Below are positions 25,068 through 34,403 of a stretch of 64,000 nucleotides of DNA, piece by piece. A program made the translations under genes and the position numbers. Position 1 is the first letter of the stretch; every line of letters begins with the position of its first letter. Under the pieces are notes generated by a model. It made no database searches and was not told the DNA's origin. It saw only the letters and a list, made by a program, of their open reading frames with translations. Origin of the DNA: Croceivirga thetidis (GTDB lineage Bacteria; Bacteroidota; Bacteroidia; Flavobacteriales; Flavobacteriaceae); NCBI RefSeq assembly GCF_012272815.1, contig NZ_JAAWWL010000001.1, positions 1,551,146 through 1,615,145 of the forward strand. Direction: 5' to 3'.

Positions 25068-25535
25068 ATGGATAAAAACTCCAAAGGAAATAAGAACTGC
25101 TTAAGACTAATAGTTCTGTTTTTAACCCTATCCGCCTATGCTCAAAATCCTACAATAATGACAACACCTGAAAATGCTCATGAAAAATTTGTGGAGTTTA
25201 TGGCTAAGAAAAAGTTCTACGCCGAAAATTATTCCCCAAATATTTCAGATGAAAAACTCAGACCCATTTTAACTCAAAAAATAAATGAGGTCGCATTAGA
25301 TTTTAAAAAAATCTCAGAATCAAATAATCCTACCAATGAAAAATATCAGGAAGCAATCAGAATAGGACTCTTAAAATTCCCCGAAATGGAACTTGGATAT
25401 GATTCAGAAGATAGAGAACGTATTCTTCTTTACTTTCAAGAAATAATGGATATTGTTGGTCTTCAAAGTTCAAATGGACAACTGAACAATTTTTATTACG
25501 GATTTGACCCTAGTAGTTCGGACAAAAAGAACTAA
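25068..25535 (+). CDS. Small secreted protein, resembles DUF4844
   Basis: A 155-residue protein with a signal peptide after a polar n-region (hydrophobic about 12-24, ending A-Y-A-Q). The mature part is charged and helical. The stretch D-S-E-D-R-E-R-I-L-L-Y-F-Q-E-I-M-D-I-V-G and the end Y-Y-G-F-D-P resemble what I recall of DUF4844, a family of unknown function in Bacteroidota. It is isolated between the metal operon and convergent groEL, and ends 74 bases before a shared hairpin terminator. No role can be given. Confidence 0.7.
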   Translation: MDKNSKGNKNCLRLIVLFLTLSAYAQNPTIMTTPENAHEKFVEFMAKKKFYAENYSPNISDEKLRPILTQKINEVALDFKKISESNNPTNEKYQEAIRIGLLKFPEMELGYDSEDRERILLYFQEIMDIVGLQSSNGQLNNFYYGFDPSSSDKKN

Positions 25536-25609
25536 TAAAACATAATCGAGCATTACTGCAATACTTTGTTCTAACCTAAATCCATAGCTTAAAGCCCAAC
25601 CCAACAAAA

Positions 25610-25635
25610 AAACGCCCCGATTTATCAGGGCGTTT
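25610..25635. terminator. Bidirectional terminator between the DUF4844-like gene and groEL
   Basis: Left arm AAACGCCC (25610-25617), right arm GGGCGTTT (25628-25635), loop of ten bases with a further GAT/ATC pairing inside. A-rich sequence before the left arm gives a U-run for minus-strand transcripts coming from groEL. It can serve both convergent units. Confidence 0.75.
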
Positions 25636-25686
25636 AAACTATTATCCAAAAACAAGCTAAAATACTCGCTTGTCGGTGCTACCTCC

Positions 25687-27321
<1,635 letters not shown>

Positions 27322-27341
27322 TTAAATTTTTTAAAAAAATT

Positions 27342-27373
27342 AAAATTCCAATATTCAATTTTCAAATTCCAAT
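27342..27373. repeat. AT-rich short repeat in the groES-groEL gap
   Basis: The segment carries AAATTCCAAT-like units twice (ends at about 27351 and 27373) with TTCAATTTTCA between, and an inverted relative (ATTTGGAATT) around 27418-27427 just after the groES stop. It looks like a short dispersed AT repeat, not a coding sequence. No promoter element with exact TAnnTTTG was found in this gap. Confidence 0.4.
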
Positions 27374-27432
27374 AAGGTGGCAGTCGAAATGAATATTTTG
27401 GATTTTGTGATTTGTTTATTTGGAATTCGCGA

Positions 27433-27711
27433 TTAAACTATCGCCAAAATATCGCTCTCTCTCATGATGAGGTAATCCACACCATCCAATTTAAGGTCTG
27501 TACCGGAGTATTTGCCGTAAAGCACTGAATCACCCACTTTAACGGTCATGTCTTCGTCTTTGGTGCCAGGACCTACGGCAACAACTTTACCCTTTTGTGG
27601 TTTTTCTTTGGCCGTATCTGGAATGATGATGCCTGAGGCAGTTGTGGTTTCTGCGGCCATCGGCTCGACAAGTACGCGGTCTGCCAATGGTTTGATATTA
27701 ACGTTAGCCAT
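27433..27711 (-). CDS. groS: Co-chaperonin GroES
   Basis: Seven-subunit lid of the GroEL chamber. Begins [13 protein letters not shown], the family N-terminal signature, and has the mobile-loop region [11 protein letters not shown]. Length 92 is normal. It is the first gene of the groES-groEL unit; the upstream 90 bases separate it from the secG terminator and must contain the heat-shock promoter. No CIRCE-type inverted repeat was found there. Confidence 0.97.
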   Translation of the reverse strand: MANVNIKPLADRVLVEPMAAETTTASGIIIPDTAKEKPQKGKVVAVGPGTKDEDMTVKVGDSVLYGKYSGTDLKLDGVDYLIMRESDILAIV

Positions 27712-27804
27712 TTGTTATGATTTTTAGTTTTATTTTTTCAAATTCTGTTTTCATTTTGGCAGAAATTATGCCATCCCCAAAAAACTGACAGCTTGTAAAA
27801 CAAA

Positions 27805-27836
27805 AAATGCCAGCTTGTCATTATAAGCTGGCATTT
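27805..27836 (-). terminator. Terminator after secG
   Basis: AAATGCCAGCTT (27805-27816), eight-base loop, AAGCTGGCATTT (27825-27836): perfect 12-bp stem. On the minus strand it is followed by a T-run (the A-run at 27802-27807 on the plus strand), and lies 22 bases past the secG stop. It ends the miaB/sigma-54 activator/lptE/secG run before groES. Confidence 0.85.
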
Positions 27837-27857
27837 ATAGTATTTTTTGCGCTAGTC

Positions 27858-28226
27858 TTAGTTTATTGTATCCAAAGGATTGGTAGAATTGTCAGCAGGT
27901 ACTTCTTCTGGAACTTCCTCCGGAATTGTTTCAGGTACCGATGTTTCAATATCCTCACCATCCAATACTCTTGATTCGGCCTGGCCGAAATTTCCTTTTA
28001 ATGAAATGTTCGATAACAAGATCAATACAATCAAAAGGGTAGCCAAGGTCCAAGTACTTCTATCTAAAAAGTCACCAGTTTTTTTCACACCACCAACTAT
28101 TTGGTTGCCACCGCCGCCAAAAGAAGATGACAATCCACCACCTTTAGGGTTTTGCACCATAATGACCAAAACCAACAATAGGCAGACAACTATAATCAGA
28201 ATCAAAAAGATGGTAAACGTATTCAT
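27858..28226 (-). CDS. secG: Preprotein translocase subunit SecG
   Basis: Small inner-membrane component of the SecYEG channel. Two membrane segments (about 3-23 and 52-70) flank the family motif V-Q-N-P-K-G-G-G-L and a glycine-rich loop. The C-terminal tail (about 80-122) is acidic and proline-rich, longer than in E. coli but usual in Bacteroidota. It lies 2 bases after the TPR-like gene and ends at a strong terminator. Confidence 0.95.
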   Translation of the reverse strand: MNTFTIFLILIIVVCLLLVLVIMVQNPKGGGLSSSFGGGGNQIVGGVKKTGDFLDRSTWTLATLLIVLILLSNISLKGNFGQAESRVLDGEDIETSVPETIPEEVPEEVPADNSTNPLDTIN

Positions 28227-28228
28227 GT

Positions 28229-29032
28229 TCAGTCCTTCGCTTTTTGCAGTTTTTTGACCGCTTTAATTTGGTCGGCAAAGAAACTACTTTTTTCTGGATT
28301 TTTCAAACGTAATATTTCGTAGGCTTTTATAGCTTTTTTATACTTCTTCTGTTCCAAATAAACGCGGGCCAAGGTTTCGGTCATAACTTCTTCCTTGTCC
28401 AGCTTCAATGATTCTTTTATGTTGACTTCCAACTCTTTACCATTATCGTTCTTTGTCGGAACTATTTTCGGATTGCTCTGAATGAACTTATCCAATAAAT
28501 CGAATTTCTTCTTTTTCGTTTCGGAAGGCTCGGGGCGGTCATCTTCTGTTTTTCGTTCGGTGGTTAGCTGCAGCCATTCTAAAAAGCTATGTTTTTCGCT
28601 TAGGTCGAACTCCAAAGGTTTGCCTATCGACAATTGTTCTTCGGCAGTATCCTCGATTTCAACCACTTCATGGTTCACTTCAATCTTAGCCGATTGATCA
28701 ACTTCAAAGTCTGGGGTAGTCAGTTCCGAACTTATTTGTTCTGCTTCTGGAGGTGTAGCAGTTACAGGAGCTGGAGTTTCAGTTTTCTTATTGAAGCTCT
28801 CTGATGTTATGAATTTGAACAAGACCTCGCGGTCAGTAGTGTAGGCGGCTGTACGTTTTAATTCGCTGTTGTACTTATAACTGCCTTGATGTTTCAATCC
28901 CTTTAAACGAAGGGCTCGTGCCGCTTGAAAATAGGGGTACTCTTTCAAGAGCTCTCCGAGTTCTTTGGTCGTCTCAGCCGAAAGTCCTTCCTCGGGGTGT
29001 TTTAATATGTTCAAAAACTTTGAGACGTTCAT
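28229..29032 (-). CDS. TPR-like protein of unknown function between lptE and secG
   Basis: A 267-residue cytoplasmic protein without signal peptide. The N-terminal part (about 1-80) is helical and basic; the middle (about 90-170) is acidic and low in complexity, rich in E, T and P; the C-terminal part (about 215-265) has a tetratricopeptide-like helix pair (A-R-V-Y-L-E-Q-K-K-Y-K-K-A-I-K-A-Y-E). It is packed between lptE (1-base gap) and secG (2-base gap), so translation is coupled to both. A role in envelope assembly or secretion is only suggested by position. Confidence 0.72.
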   Translation of the reverse strand: MNVSKFLNILKHPEEGLSAETTKELGELLKEYPYFQAARALRLKGLKHQGSYKYNSELKRTAAYTTDREVLFKFITSESFNKKTETPAPVTATPPEAEQISSELTTPDFEVDQSAKIEVNHEVVEIEDTAEEQLSIGKPLEFDLSEKHSFLEWLQLTTERKTEDDRPEPSETKKKKFDLLDKFIQSNPKIVPTKNDNGKELEVNIKESLKLDKEEVMTETLARVYLEQKKYKKAIKAYEILRLKNPEKSSFFADQIKAVKKLQKAKD

Positions 29033-29033
29033 C

Positions 29034-29549
29034 CTACCAATCCGCTAATGAGGCATTAAAAATATCTTGGGTTATCCGTTCAAATAACTCTTCATGGGCT
29101 TCGCTCTGAATCGCACTCAAGAGGGTCGTTGCAGGAAAATCATAAAAGAAGGAGAAGCGCTGGTCAAAATCAGCATCCTCCTTGGTTTTATTGAAAAACC
29201 TGACTTGTACCGTCATCGTCAATCGGTTTTGTGCAGCGGTCTGCTGGGCCGTTGCTGTCATTGGTGAGACCCGATATTCAATGATTTCACCTTCATAGAC
29301 CAAGTCAGCATCAGTACTAGCAAGATTCAAGCTTGTAAGGTTAGTAATTTGATCCTGTAGCGCATTGGTAAAATCCCTATCAAGACCTGGTTCAAAAGTG
29401 GAGCCCGGATTTTGTGCGGCAAAATTCTCGAAGAAATCCACCTGAAAAGAGGTGGCTGTACCAACATTTCCTCCTGTAAAATTATAGATTCCACAGCTTT
29501 GGAAGAACGCCAAAAAACAAATGGCGAATAACCCTACTACTTTTTTCAT
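29034..29549 (-). CDS. lptE: LPS-assembly lipoprotein LptE
   Basis: Outer-membrane lipoprotein expected to plug and assist LptD in LPS delivery. I start it at the ATG with first base 29549, giving a clean signal peptide with lipobox F-F-Q-S-C19-G-I-Y (171 residues); an ATG 21 bases upstream is possible but adds an acidic n-region and overlaps the previous gene. The C-G-I-Y-N-F-T-G start of the mature protein is typical for Bacteroidota LptE. It follows the sigma-54 activator gene by 10 bases. Confidence 0.88.
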   Translation of the reverse strand: MKKVVGLFAICFLAFFQSCGIYNFTGGNVGTATSFQVDFFENFAAQNPGSTFEPGLDRDFTNALQDQITNLTSLNLASTDADLVYEGEIIEYRVSPMTATAQQTAAQNRLTMTVQVRFFNKTKEDADFDQRFSFFYDFPATTLLSAIQSEAHEELFERITQDIFNASLADW

Positions 29550-29559
29550 TTTGCTACCA

Positions 29560-30834
29560 TCATAAATCATACTGCTTAATTTTTCTATATAGTGTTCGTT
29601 CTGAAATACCTAGCTCAGCGGCTGCGGCCTTTCGTTTTCCTCGATTTCGTTCCAAAGCCTTTTTAATCAGTTCAATTTCCTTTTCTTGAAGTGATAGCGT
29701 CTCTTCTTCTTCAATTTCTTCAGCAAAATGATAGCGATCTTCTGGCTCTGGTCTACTATAGGTTTCTTGTTCTAAAATAGGTTCAGGTAAGTGCAGTACT
29801 TCGGCTTCCGAAGCAGGTTGTTTTTCAAACTCTTCTTCCCCATTACCGTAAATTTTACGGATCAGTGTTTCATTTTCTTCTTGAACCTTATTCGTGTCGT
29901 TGTTGTTCAACAGCTCTAAGGTCAATTTTTTAAGGTCGTTCAGGTCGCCCTTCATATCAAAAAGCACCTTGTACAAAATCTCTCGTTCGTTGCTAAAGTC
30001 ACCTTGTGCTTTTTGTGCACCGACAACAGCAGGTAGGTTGGAGGAACTAGCACTGGCCGGGAGGTAAGAGTGCAGTACCGCCGCATTAACAGTACGGTTC
30101 TCTTCAAGAACGGATATTTGCTCGGCAATATTCCGTAATTGTCTAATGTTACCTGGCCATCGGAATTTTAAAAGCAAATCGATGGCATCGTCGGTTAGCC
30201 TGATTGTGGGCATTTTGTATTTCTGACCGAAGTCTGAAGCAAATTTTCGAAATAACAAGTGAATGTCATTCTGCCGTTCGCGCAAGGGTGGGATATTGAT
30301 TTCAACAGTGCTTAAACGATAGTAGAGGTCCTCTCGAAACTTTTCGTTCTTGATGGCCTCGAACATTTTGATGTTCGTGGCGGCGACAATTCGAACATCG
30401 GTTTTTTGAACTTGTGAAGAACCTACTTTTAAAAATTCTCCATTCTCCAAAACTCGAAGCAACCTAACTTGGGTGGTTAATGGTAGTTCGCCAACTTCAT
30501 CCAAAAAAATGGTACCGCCATCGGCTACTTCAAAATAACCACTTCTAGTTTGGGTCGCTCCAGTAAAGGCTCCTTTTTCATGACCGAACAATTCACTGTC
30601 TATGGTCCCTTCTGGTATGGCCCCGCAGTTGACCGCAATATATTTTGCATGCTTTCTGTGCGATAATGAATGTATTATTTTGGGTATCGATTCTTTACCT
30701 ACACCACTTTCACCTGTTACCAGTACTGAAATGTCGGTAGGGGCAACTTGCATGGCCTTGCCCAATGCACGATTGAATTTTTCATCATTACCGATGAGCT
30801 CAAATCGTTGTTTTATTGCCTGTACGTTCTCCAT
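29560..30834 (-). CDS. Sigma-54-dependent transcriptional activator without sensor domain
   Basis: AAA+ enhancer-binding protein that remodels sigma-54 RNA polymerase. Walker A G-E-S-G-V-G-K-E is at 41-48, the sigma-54-contacting loop G-A-F-T-G-A at 88-93, Walker B with D112-E113. The AAA+ domain begins almost at residue 1, so there is no receiver, PAS or GAF input domain. A linker (about 265-390, acidic) leads to a Fis-type helix-turn-helix (about 395-424, with A-A-A-E-L-G-I-S-E-R-T-L-Y-R). It lies between miaB and lptE. What controls it cannot be seen here; control by partner protein or by abundance is likely. Confidence 0.93.
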   Translation of the reverse strand: MENVQAIKQRFELIGNDEKFNRALGKAMQVAPTDISVLVTGESGVGKESIPKIIHSLSHRKHAKYIAVNCGAIPEGTIDSELFGHEKGAFTGATQTRSGYFEVADGGTIFLDEVGELPLTTQVRLLRVLENGEFLKVGSSQVQKTDVRIVAATNIKMFEAIKNEKFREDLYYRLSTVEINIPPLRERQNDIHLLFRKFASDFGQKYKMPTIRLTDDAIDLLLKFRWPGNIRQLRNIAEQISVLEENRTVNAAVLHSYLPASASSSNLPAVVGAQKAQGDFSNEREILYKVLFDMKGDLNDLKKLTLELLNNNDTNKVQEENETLIRKIYGNGEEEFEKQPASEAEVLHLPEPILEQETYSRPEPEDRYHFAEEIEEEETLSLQEKEIELIKKALERNRGKRKAAAAELGISERTLYRKIKQYDL

Positions 30835-30848
30835 TTACACTTTTTATC

Positions 30849-30868
30849 ATTCCCACTGAGGTGGGAAT
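30849..30868. repeat. Short REP-like palindrome between miaB and the sigma-54 activator gene
   Basis: ATTCCCAC (30849-30856), loop TGAG, GTGGGAAT (30861-30868). Flanks read TC before and CT after, matching in frame the palindrome at 21588-21607 read on the other strand. It fills most of the 36-base gap and might weaken read-through. On the minus strand the bases after the hairpin (ATGATAAAAAG) contain no proper U-run. Confidence 0.6.
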
Positions 30869-30870
30869 CT

Positions 30871-32337
30871 CTAATTGTTCTCACTGTAACCAACCGCTTC
30901 ACCAAGCAGTGTGGCAGAAGTACAATCATTTATTTTAACATTCACGAATTCACCCACTTTATAGTTTTCCTTTGGAAATACCACGACAGTGTTCTGTGAG
31001 TTTCTACCCATCCAATGGGCGTCAGATTTTTTCGATGTCCCTTCAATCAGTACTTCTTCCGTTTTTCCAACATGCTGTTTGGTGCGATAAAGGCCATGTT
31101 CTTGCTGCAAAGCTATAATCTCGCGTAACCTTCTTTTTTTCGTTTCCTCAGGAATGTCGTCTTCTAGCTTGCGTGCGGCCAAGGTACCTGGTCTTTCAGA
31201 ATAAGCGAACATAAAACCAAAGTCATATTTCACATATTCCATTAACGAAAGTGTGTCTTGATGGTCTTCTTCGGTTTCTGTTGGAAATCCTGCGATCATG
31301 TCTTGACTAATGGCACAATCAGGAATGATTCTTTTGATATTGTCAATCAACTCAAAATACTCCTCACGGGTATGTAAGCGATTCATAGCCTTTAAAATGC
31401 GGTTGCTACCACTTTGTACCGGTAGGTGTATATAATTGCAGATGTTATTGTATTTGGCCATGGTTTCAATAACATCCAAAGTCATGTCTTGAGGATTGGA
31501 TGTTGAAAATCGAATACGCATTTTTGGTTGTGCCTTCGCAACCAATTGCAATAGTCTGGCAAAATTTACAGCAGTTGCTTTCTGCATGTCTGAGGCCTTT
31601 TCAAAGTCTTTTTTGAGTCCACCTCCATACCAGAGATAACTATCCACGTTTTGGCCCAACAAGGTGATTTCTTTAAAACCACGTTCCCACAAATCATTCA
31701 CTTCTTCCAATATCGATTTTGGGTCACGACTCCGCTCTCTACCGCGTGTAAAGGGTACCACGCAAAAGGTGCACATATTATCGCATCCCCTTGTTATGGA
31801 CACAAATGCTGTAACACCGTTTGAGTTCAATCGAACCGGGGCCACATCGCCATAAGTCTCATCTTTTGAAAGAATAACATTGACTGCATTTCTACCTTCA
31901 TCAATTTCTTGAATTAGGTTAGGAAGGTCCTTGTAGGCATCTGGACCTACGACCATGTCTACAATTTGCTCTTCCTCTAGGAATTTACTTTTCAATCGTT
32001 CAGCCATACAGCCCAATACGCCGACTTTGACATTGGGATTCTCTTTTTTCAAGCGATTGAAATGAACCAGTCGATTGCGTACGGTTTGTTCCGCTTTTTC
32101 TCGAATAGAACAGGTATTCACCAAAACCAAATCTGCCTCTTCAAGTTTTTGAGTAGTATCAAAACCTTCTTTGGCCAAAATGGAAGCTACAATTTCGCTA
32201 TCTGAAAAATTCATTTGACAGCCGTAGCTTTCAATAAAAAGCTTGCGGGTGTTTCCTGCCTTTGCATGTAGTTCCAAAGAGGAACCCTGCATGCTTTCAT
32301 CCATCATTTTTTCTGTAGTCGTGCTCTGAGACATCAT
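30871..32337 (-). CDS. miaB: tRNA-2-methylthio-N6-dimethylallyladenosine synthase MiaB
   Basis: Radical-SAM methylthiotransferase that modifies A37 of tRNAs reading UNN codons. Three domains are visible: the N-terminal UPF0004 domain with cluster cysteines in Y-G-C-Q-M-N, N-T-C-S-I-R and L-G-C-M-A-E; the radical-SAM core with C-D-N-M-C-T-F-C (CxxxCxxC); and a C-terminal TRAM domain. Length 488 is slightly longer than usual owing to a 30-residue N-terminal extension, with an M-M start. Promoter elements lie directly upstream (32354-32385). Confidence 0.97.
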   Translation of the reverse strand: MMSQSTTTEKMMDESMQGSSLELHAKAGNTRKLFIESYGCQMNFSDSEIVASILAKEGFDTTQKLEEADLVLVNTCSIREKAEQTVRNRLVHFNRLKKENPNVKVGVLGCMAERLKSKFLEEEQIVDMVVGPDAYKDLPNLIQEIDEGRNAVNVILSKDETYGDVAPVRLNSNGVTAFVSITRGCDNMCTFCVVPFTRGRERSRDPKSILEEVNDLWERGFKEITLLGQNVDSYLWYGGGLKKDFEKASDMQKATAVNFARLLQLVAKAQPKMRIRFSTSNPQDMTLDVIETMAKYNNICNYIHLPVQSGSNRILKAMNRLHTREEYFELIDNIKRIIPDCAISQDMIAGFPTETEEDHQDTLSLMEYVKYDFGFMFAYSERPGTLAARKLEDDIPEETKKRRLREIIALQQEHGLYRTKQHVGKTEEVLIEGTSKKSDAHWMGRNSQNTVVVFPKENYKVGEFVNVKINDCTSATLLGEAVGYSENN

Positions 32338-32353
32338 TCGTTAATTGCGAGGG

Positions 32354-32385
32354 CAAAGATAATCCTTCCTAAAGGTTTATGACAA
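32354..32385 (-). promoter_or_regulatory. Promoter candidate for miaB
   Basis: On the minus strand: TTG (32385-32383), 21-base spacer, TATCTTTG (32361-32354), both Bacteroidota promoter elements at allowed spacing. The miaB ATG begins 16 bases downstream, so the leader would be short (about ten bases). This would drive the miaB to secG run. Confidence 0.5.
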
Positions 32386-32475
32386 ATTGACAGGAAAATT
32401 TTAAGAATCGAACACGCAACTTTGTTTAACGAAAGTCCTCTTTAAGACAAACTTCCATCAATTAAATTAAACAAA

Positions 32476-33720
32476 ATGAAAAAGTATGCCCCAATTTTAG
32501 TGTTTGCCTTATTCTTCGTCTTCACCTCTTGTAATGACGACAATGAACCTGAAGGCGAGTTTGCCGACTTCTTGGTCGCAAGACCATTGGTCATGACTCA
32601 GGAAGAATTTGAAAACAGTGTTGATATTATTACCCCACAACCAATTGAGGAGTCGGGCAAAATCTATGCCTATCAAGACTACATCTTTATCAATGATAAG
32701 TTCAAGGGGGTACATGTTATCGACAATTCCAATCCTGCAAGTCCACAAAAGTTATCCTTCATTACCATAGCTGGTAATGTTGATATTTCAATAAAAGACA
32801 ATTTCTTGTATGCCGATAGTTTAACCGATTTGGTGATCCTAGATATTTCCGATATCAATAGTATTCAATTGGTAGACCGCTTGGAAGATGTATTACGGGA
32901 AAACGTGATTTGGCCTGCCGCTGATATTTTTGAATGGGAAGAAATTGACTATGAAACCGAAGTTTTGGTCGGTTGGGAAGTGGTTTCCGAGCGAAGACGA
33001 ATAGATGAGGTACAAAGGGATGATATTTTGGTTGATTTTGCCGAAGCAGCCAATGATGCTGGTGGTGATACCGGTCAAGGAGGTTCCTTGGCGCGATTCA
33101 AAATCGTGGATAATTATTTATATGCTGTCGATAGTCATAATATCAACATCTTTGATATTTCCAATCTAGACGCACCTGTAGTGCAAGATCCTGTGTTTGC
33201 AGGTTTTGATATTGAAACCATCTTTAATAGAGGAGAGCATTTGTTTTTGGGTAGTATGCGCGGAATGTACATTTATAATATAGCCAATCCTGCGACTCCG
33301 ACATTTGTTTCCGAATTTCAGCACGGAACTGCCTGTGACCCCGTTGTGGTAGATGAGAATTATGCGTATGTCACCTTAAGAGGCGGAAACTTTTGTGGAG
33401 CCACCGAAAGTGGTCTTTACATTGTAGATATTACTGATTTGACAAATCCAGAGCTTGTGGTGATTTATCCGATGGATGAACCTTACGGACTTGGTATTAA
33501 AGATGACAAACTCTTTGTGTGTGACGGAAGTTCAGGATTAAAGGTTTATGATAAAAGTGAAGTTCCTGATTTACCGCAATTGAGTCATTTTGAAGACATT
33601 GTTACATTCGATGTGATTCCTATGGAAGATCAATTGTTGATGGTGGGTGACGGTACCTTATACCAATATGAGTACTTGGAAACTGAGATTCGATTGATTA
33701 GTAGTTTAAGCCTGAATTAA
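32476..33720 (+). CDS. LVIVD-repeat beta-propeller lipoprotein
   Basis: A 414-residue lipoprotein (signal peptide with F-T-S-C19-N-D-D). The mature part repeats the unit V-x-V-I-D-N-S-N-P-x-x-P followed by Y-x-Y-V, the LVIVD pattern that forms a propeller (visible near residues 80, 220, 270 and 325). A charged insert around 145-190 breaks the repeat pattern. It should be on the cell surface or in the periplasm. Two bases separate its stop from the Kunitz-domain lipoprotein, so the two are co-translated and may act together. LVIVD proteins have no agreed function. Confidence 0.88.
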   Translation: MKKYAPILVFALFFVFTSCNDDNEPEGEFADFLVARPLVMTQEEFENSVDIITPQPIEESGKIYAYQDYIFINDKFKGVHVIDNSNPASPQKLSFITIAGNVDISIKDNFLYADSLTDLVILDISDINSIQLVDRLEDVLRENVIWPAADIFEWEEIDYETEVLVGWEVVSERRRIDEVQRDDILVDFAEAANDAGGDTGQGGSLARFKIVDNYLYAVDSHNINIFDISNLDAPVVQDPVFAGFDIETIFNRGEHLFLGSMRGMYIYNIANPATPTFVSEFQHGTACDPVVVDENYAYVTLRGGNFCGATESGLYIVDITDLTNPELVVIYPMDEPYGLGIKDDKLFVCDGSSGLKVYDKSEVPDLPQLSHFEDIVTFDVIPMEDQLLMVGDGTLYQYEYLETEIRLISSLSLN

Positions 33721-33722
33721 TA

Positions 33723-34262
33723 ATGAAAGAACTACAGGTTTTTATAGCATGTGTGCTTTTCATGTCATTGGGGTTATTTTCTTGTTCGTCCGATGATGAA
33801 GGTACAGCAGCACTTCAAGAGCAGCTAAGAGCACTGGAGCTGCTTTCAGAAAGTGTGCTTTGTGAAGATATTTCAGAATGGCGCATCGCTGGATTAGGTG
33901 CCAAAGCTTGTGGTGGACCATCTGGGTACATTGCCTATTCAACCCAAATAGATACCGTAGACTTTTTAAGCCGTCTGCAACAATATAATGATGCGGTTCG
34001 GGAGAGAATAGAAAGGGAGGGTCTGATTTCAGATTGTATGGTGGTCACACCGCCGTCACAAATTCAATGTCAGGATGGAAAAGCAGTTCTAATATACAGT
34101 CCTTGTGAATTGGAACCTGAACCAGGACCTTGTTTCGCGGCCATCCGCCGGTTTTATTTTGATGAGGTTGATCAGGAGTGTAAAGAGTTTATCTGGGGTG
34201 GTTGCGGAGGAACCGTTCCATTTGAAACCTTAGATGAATGCTTGTTGTGTGAAGGTCGTTGA
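33723..34262 (+). CDS. Lipoprotein with C-terminal Kunitz/BPTI-type protease-inhibitor domain
   Basis: A 179-residue lipoprotein, lipobox L-F-S-C21. The middle part (about 40-118) has four cysteines (C47, C63, C105, C116) and the segment A-C-G-G-P-S-G-Y-I-A-Y-S. Residues 128-176 match the Kunitz fold: C128-x8-C137 with G-P-C, then A-x-I-R-R-F-Y-F, C153, F-x-W-G-G-C161, C173 and C176. Aligned to BPTI all six cysteines are kept; the P1 residue is F138, which points to chymotrypsin-like targets. Two single-residue deletions lie near the C-terminus (12 instead of 13 residues from the fourth to fifth cysteine, CxxC instead of CxxxC). Protease inhibition at the cell surface is inferred. Confidence 0.85.
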   Translation: MKELQVFIACVLFMSLGLFSCSSDDEGTAALQEQLRALELLSESVLCEDISEWRIAGLGAKACGGPSGYIAYSTQIDTVDFLSRLQQYNDAVRERIEREGLISDCMVVTPPSQIQCQDGKAVLIYSPCELEPEPGPCFAAIRRFYFDEVDQECKEFIWGGCGGTVPFETLDECLLCEGR

Positions 34263-34306
34263 GCATACAACGAAAGGAAAAAAATCTCCCCAAAAATCGA
34301 ATAAGG

Positions 34307-34335
34307 TATCCCGTTTTTCAACGGGATATTTTTTT
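34307..34335 (+). terminator. Terminator after the LVIVD/Kunitz operon
   Basis: TATCCCGTT (34307-34315), loop TTTC, AACGGGATA (34320-34328), followed by a run of seven T. Classic intrinsic terminator 44 bases after the stop codon, isolating this pair from topA. Confidence 0.85.
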
Positions 34336-34376
34336 GAATGCACCGCAATCACAAAACTTCAAATTAAAAAATCCTC

Positions 34377-34384
34377 TACATTTG
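34377..34384 (+). promoter_or_regulatory. Possible promoter -7 box for topA
   Basis: TACATTTG, exact TAnnTTTG match, 19 bases before the topA ATG. No TTG at standard spacing; the region upstream is A-rich. Confidence 0.35.
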
Positions 34385-34403
34385 TTACCTCAAAACCAAT
34401 CGA

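Noticed and set aside
27712-27800. CIRCE element upstream of groES
   Set aside because: No TTAGCACTC-N9-GAGTGCTAA-like inverted repeat is present.
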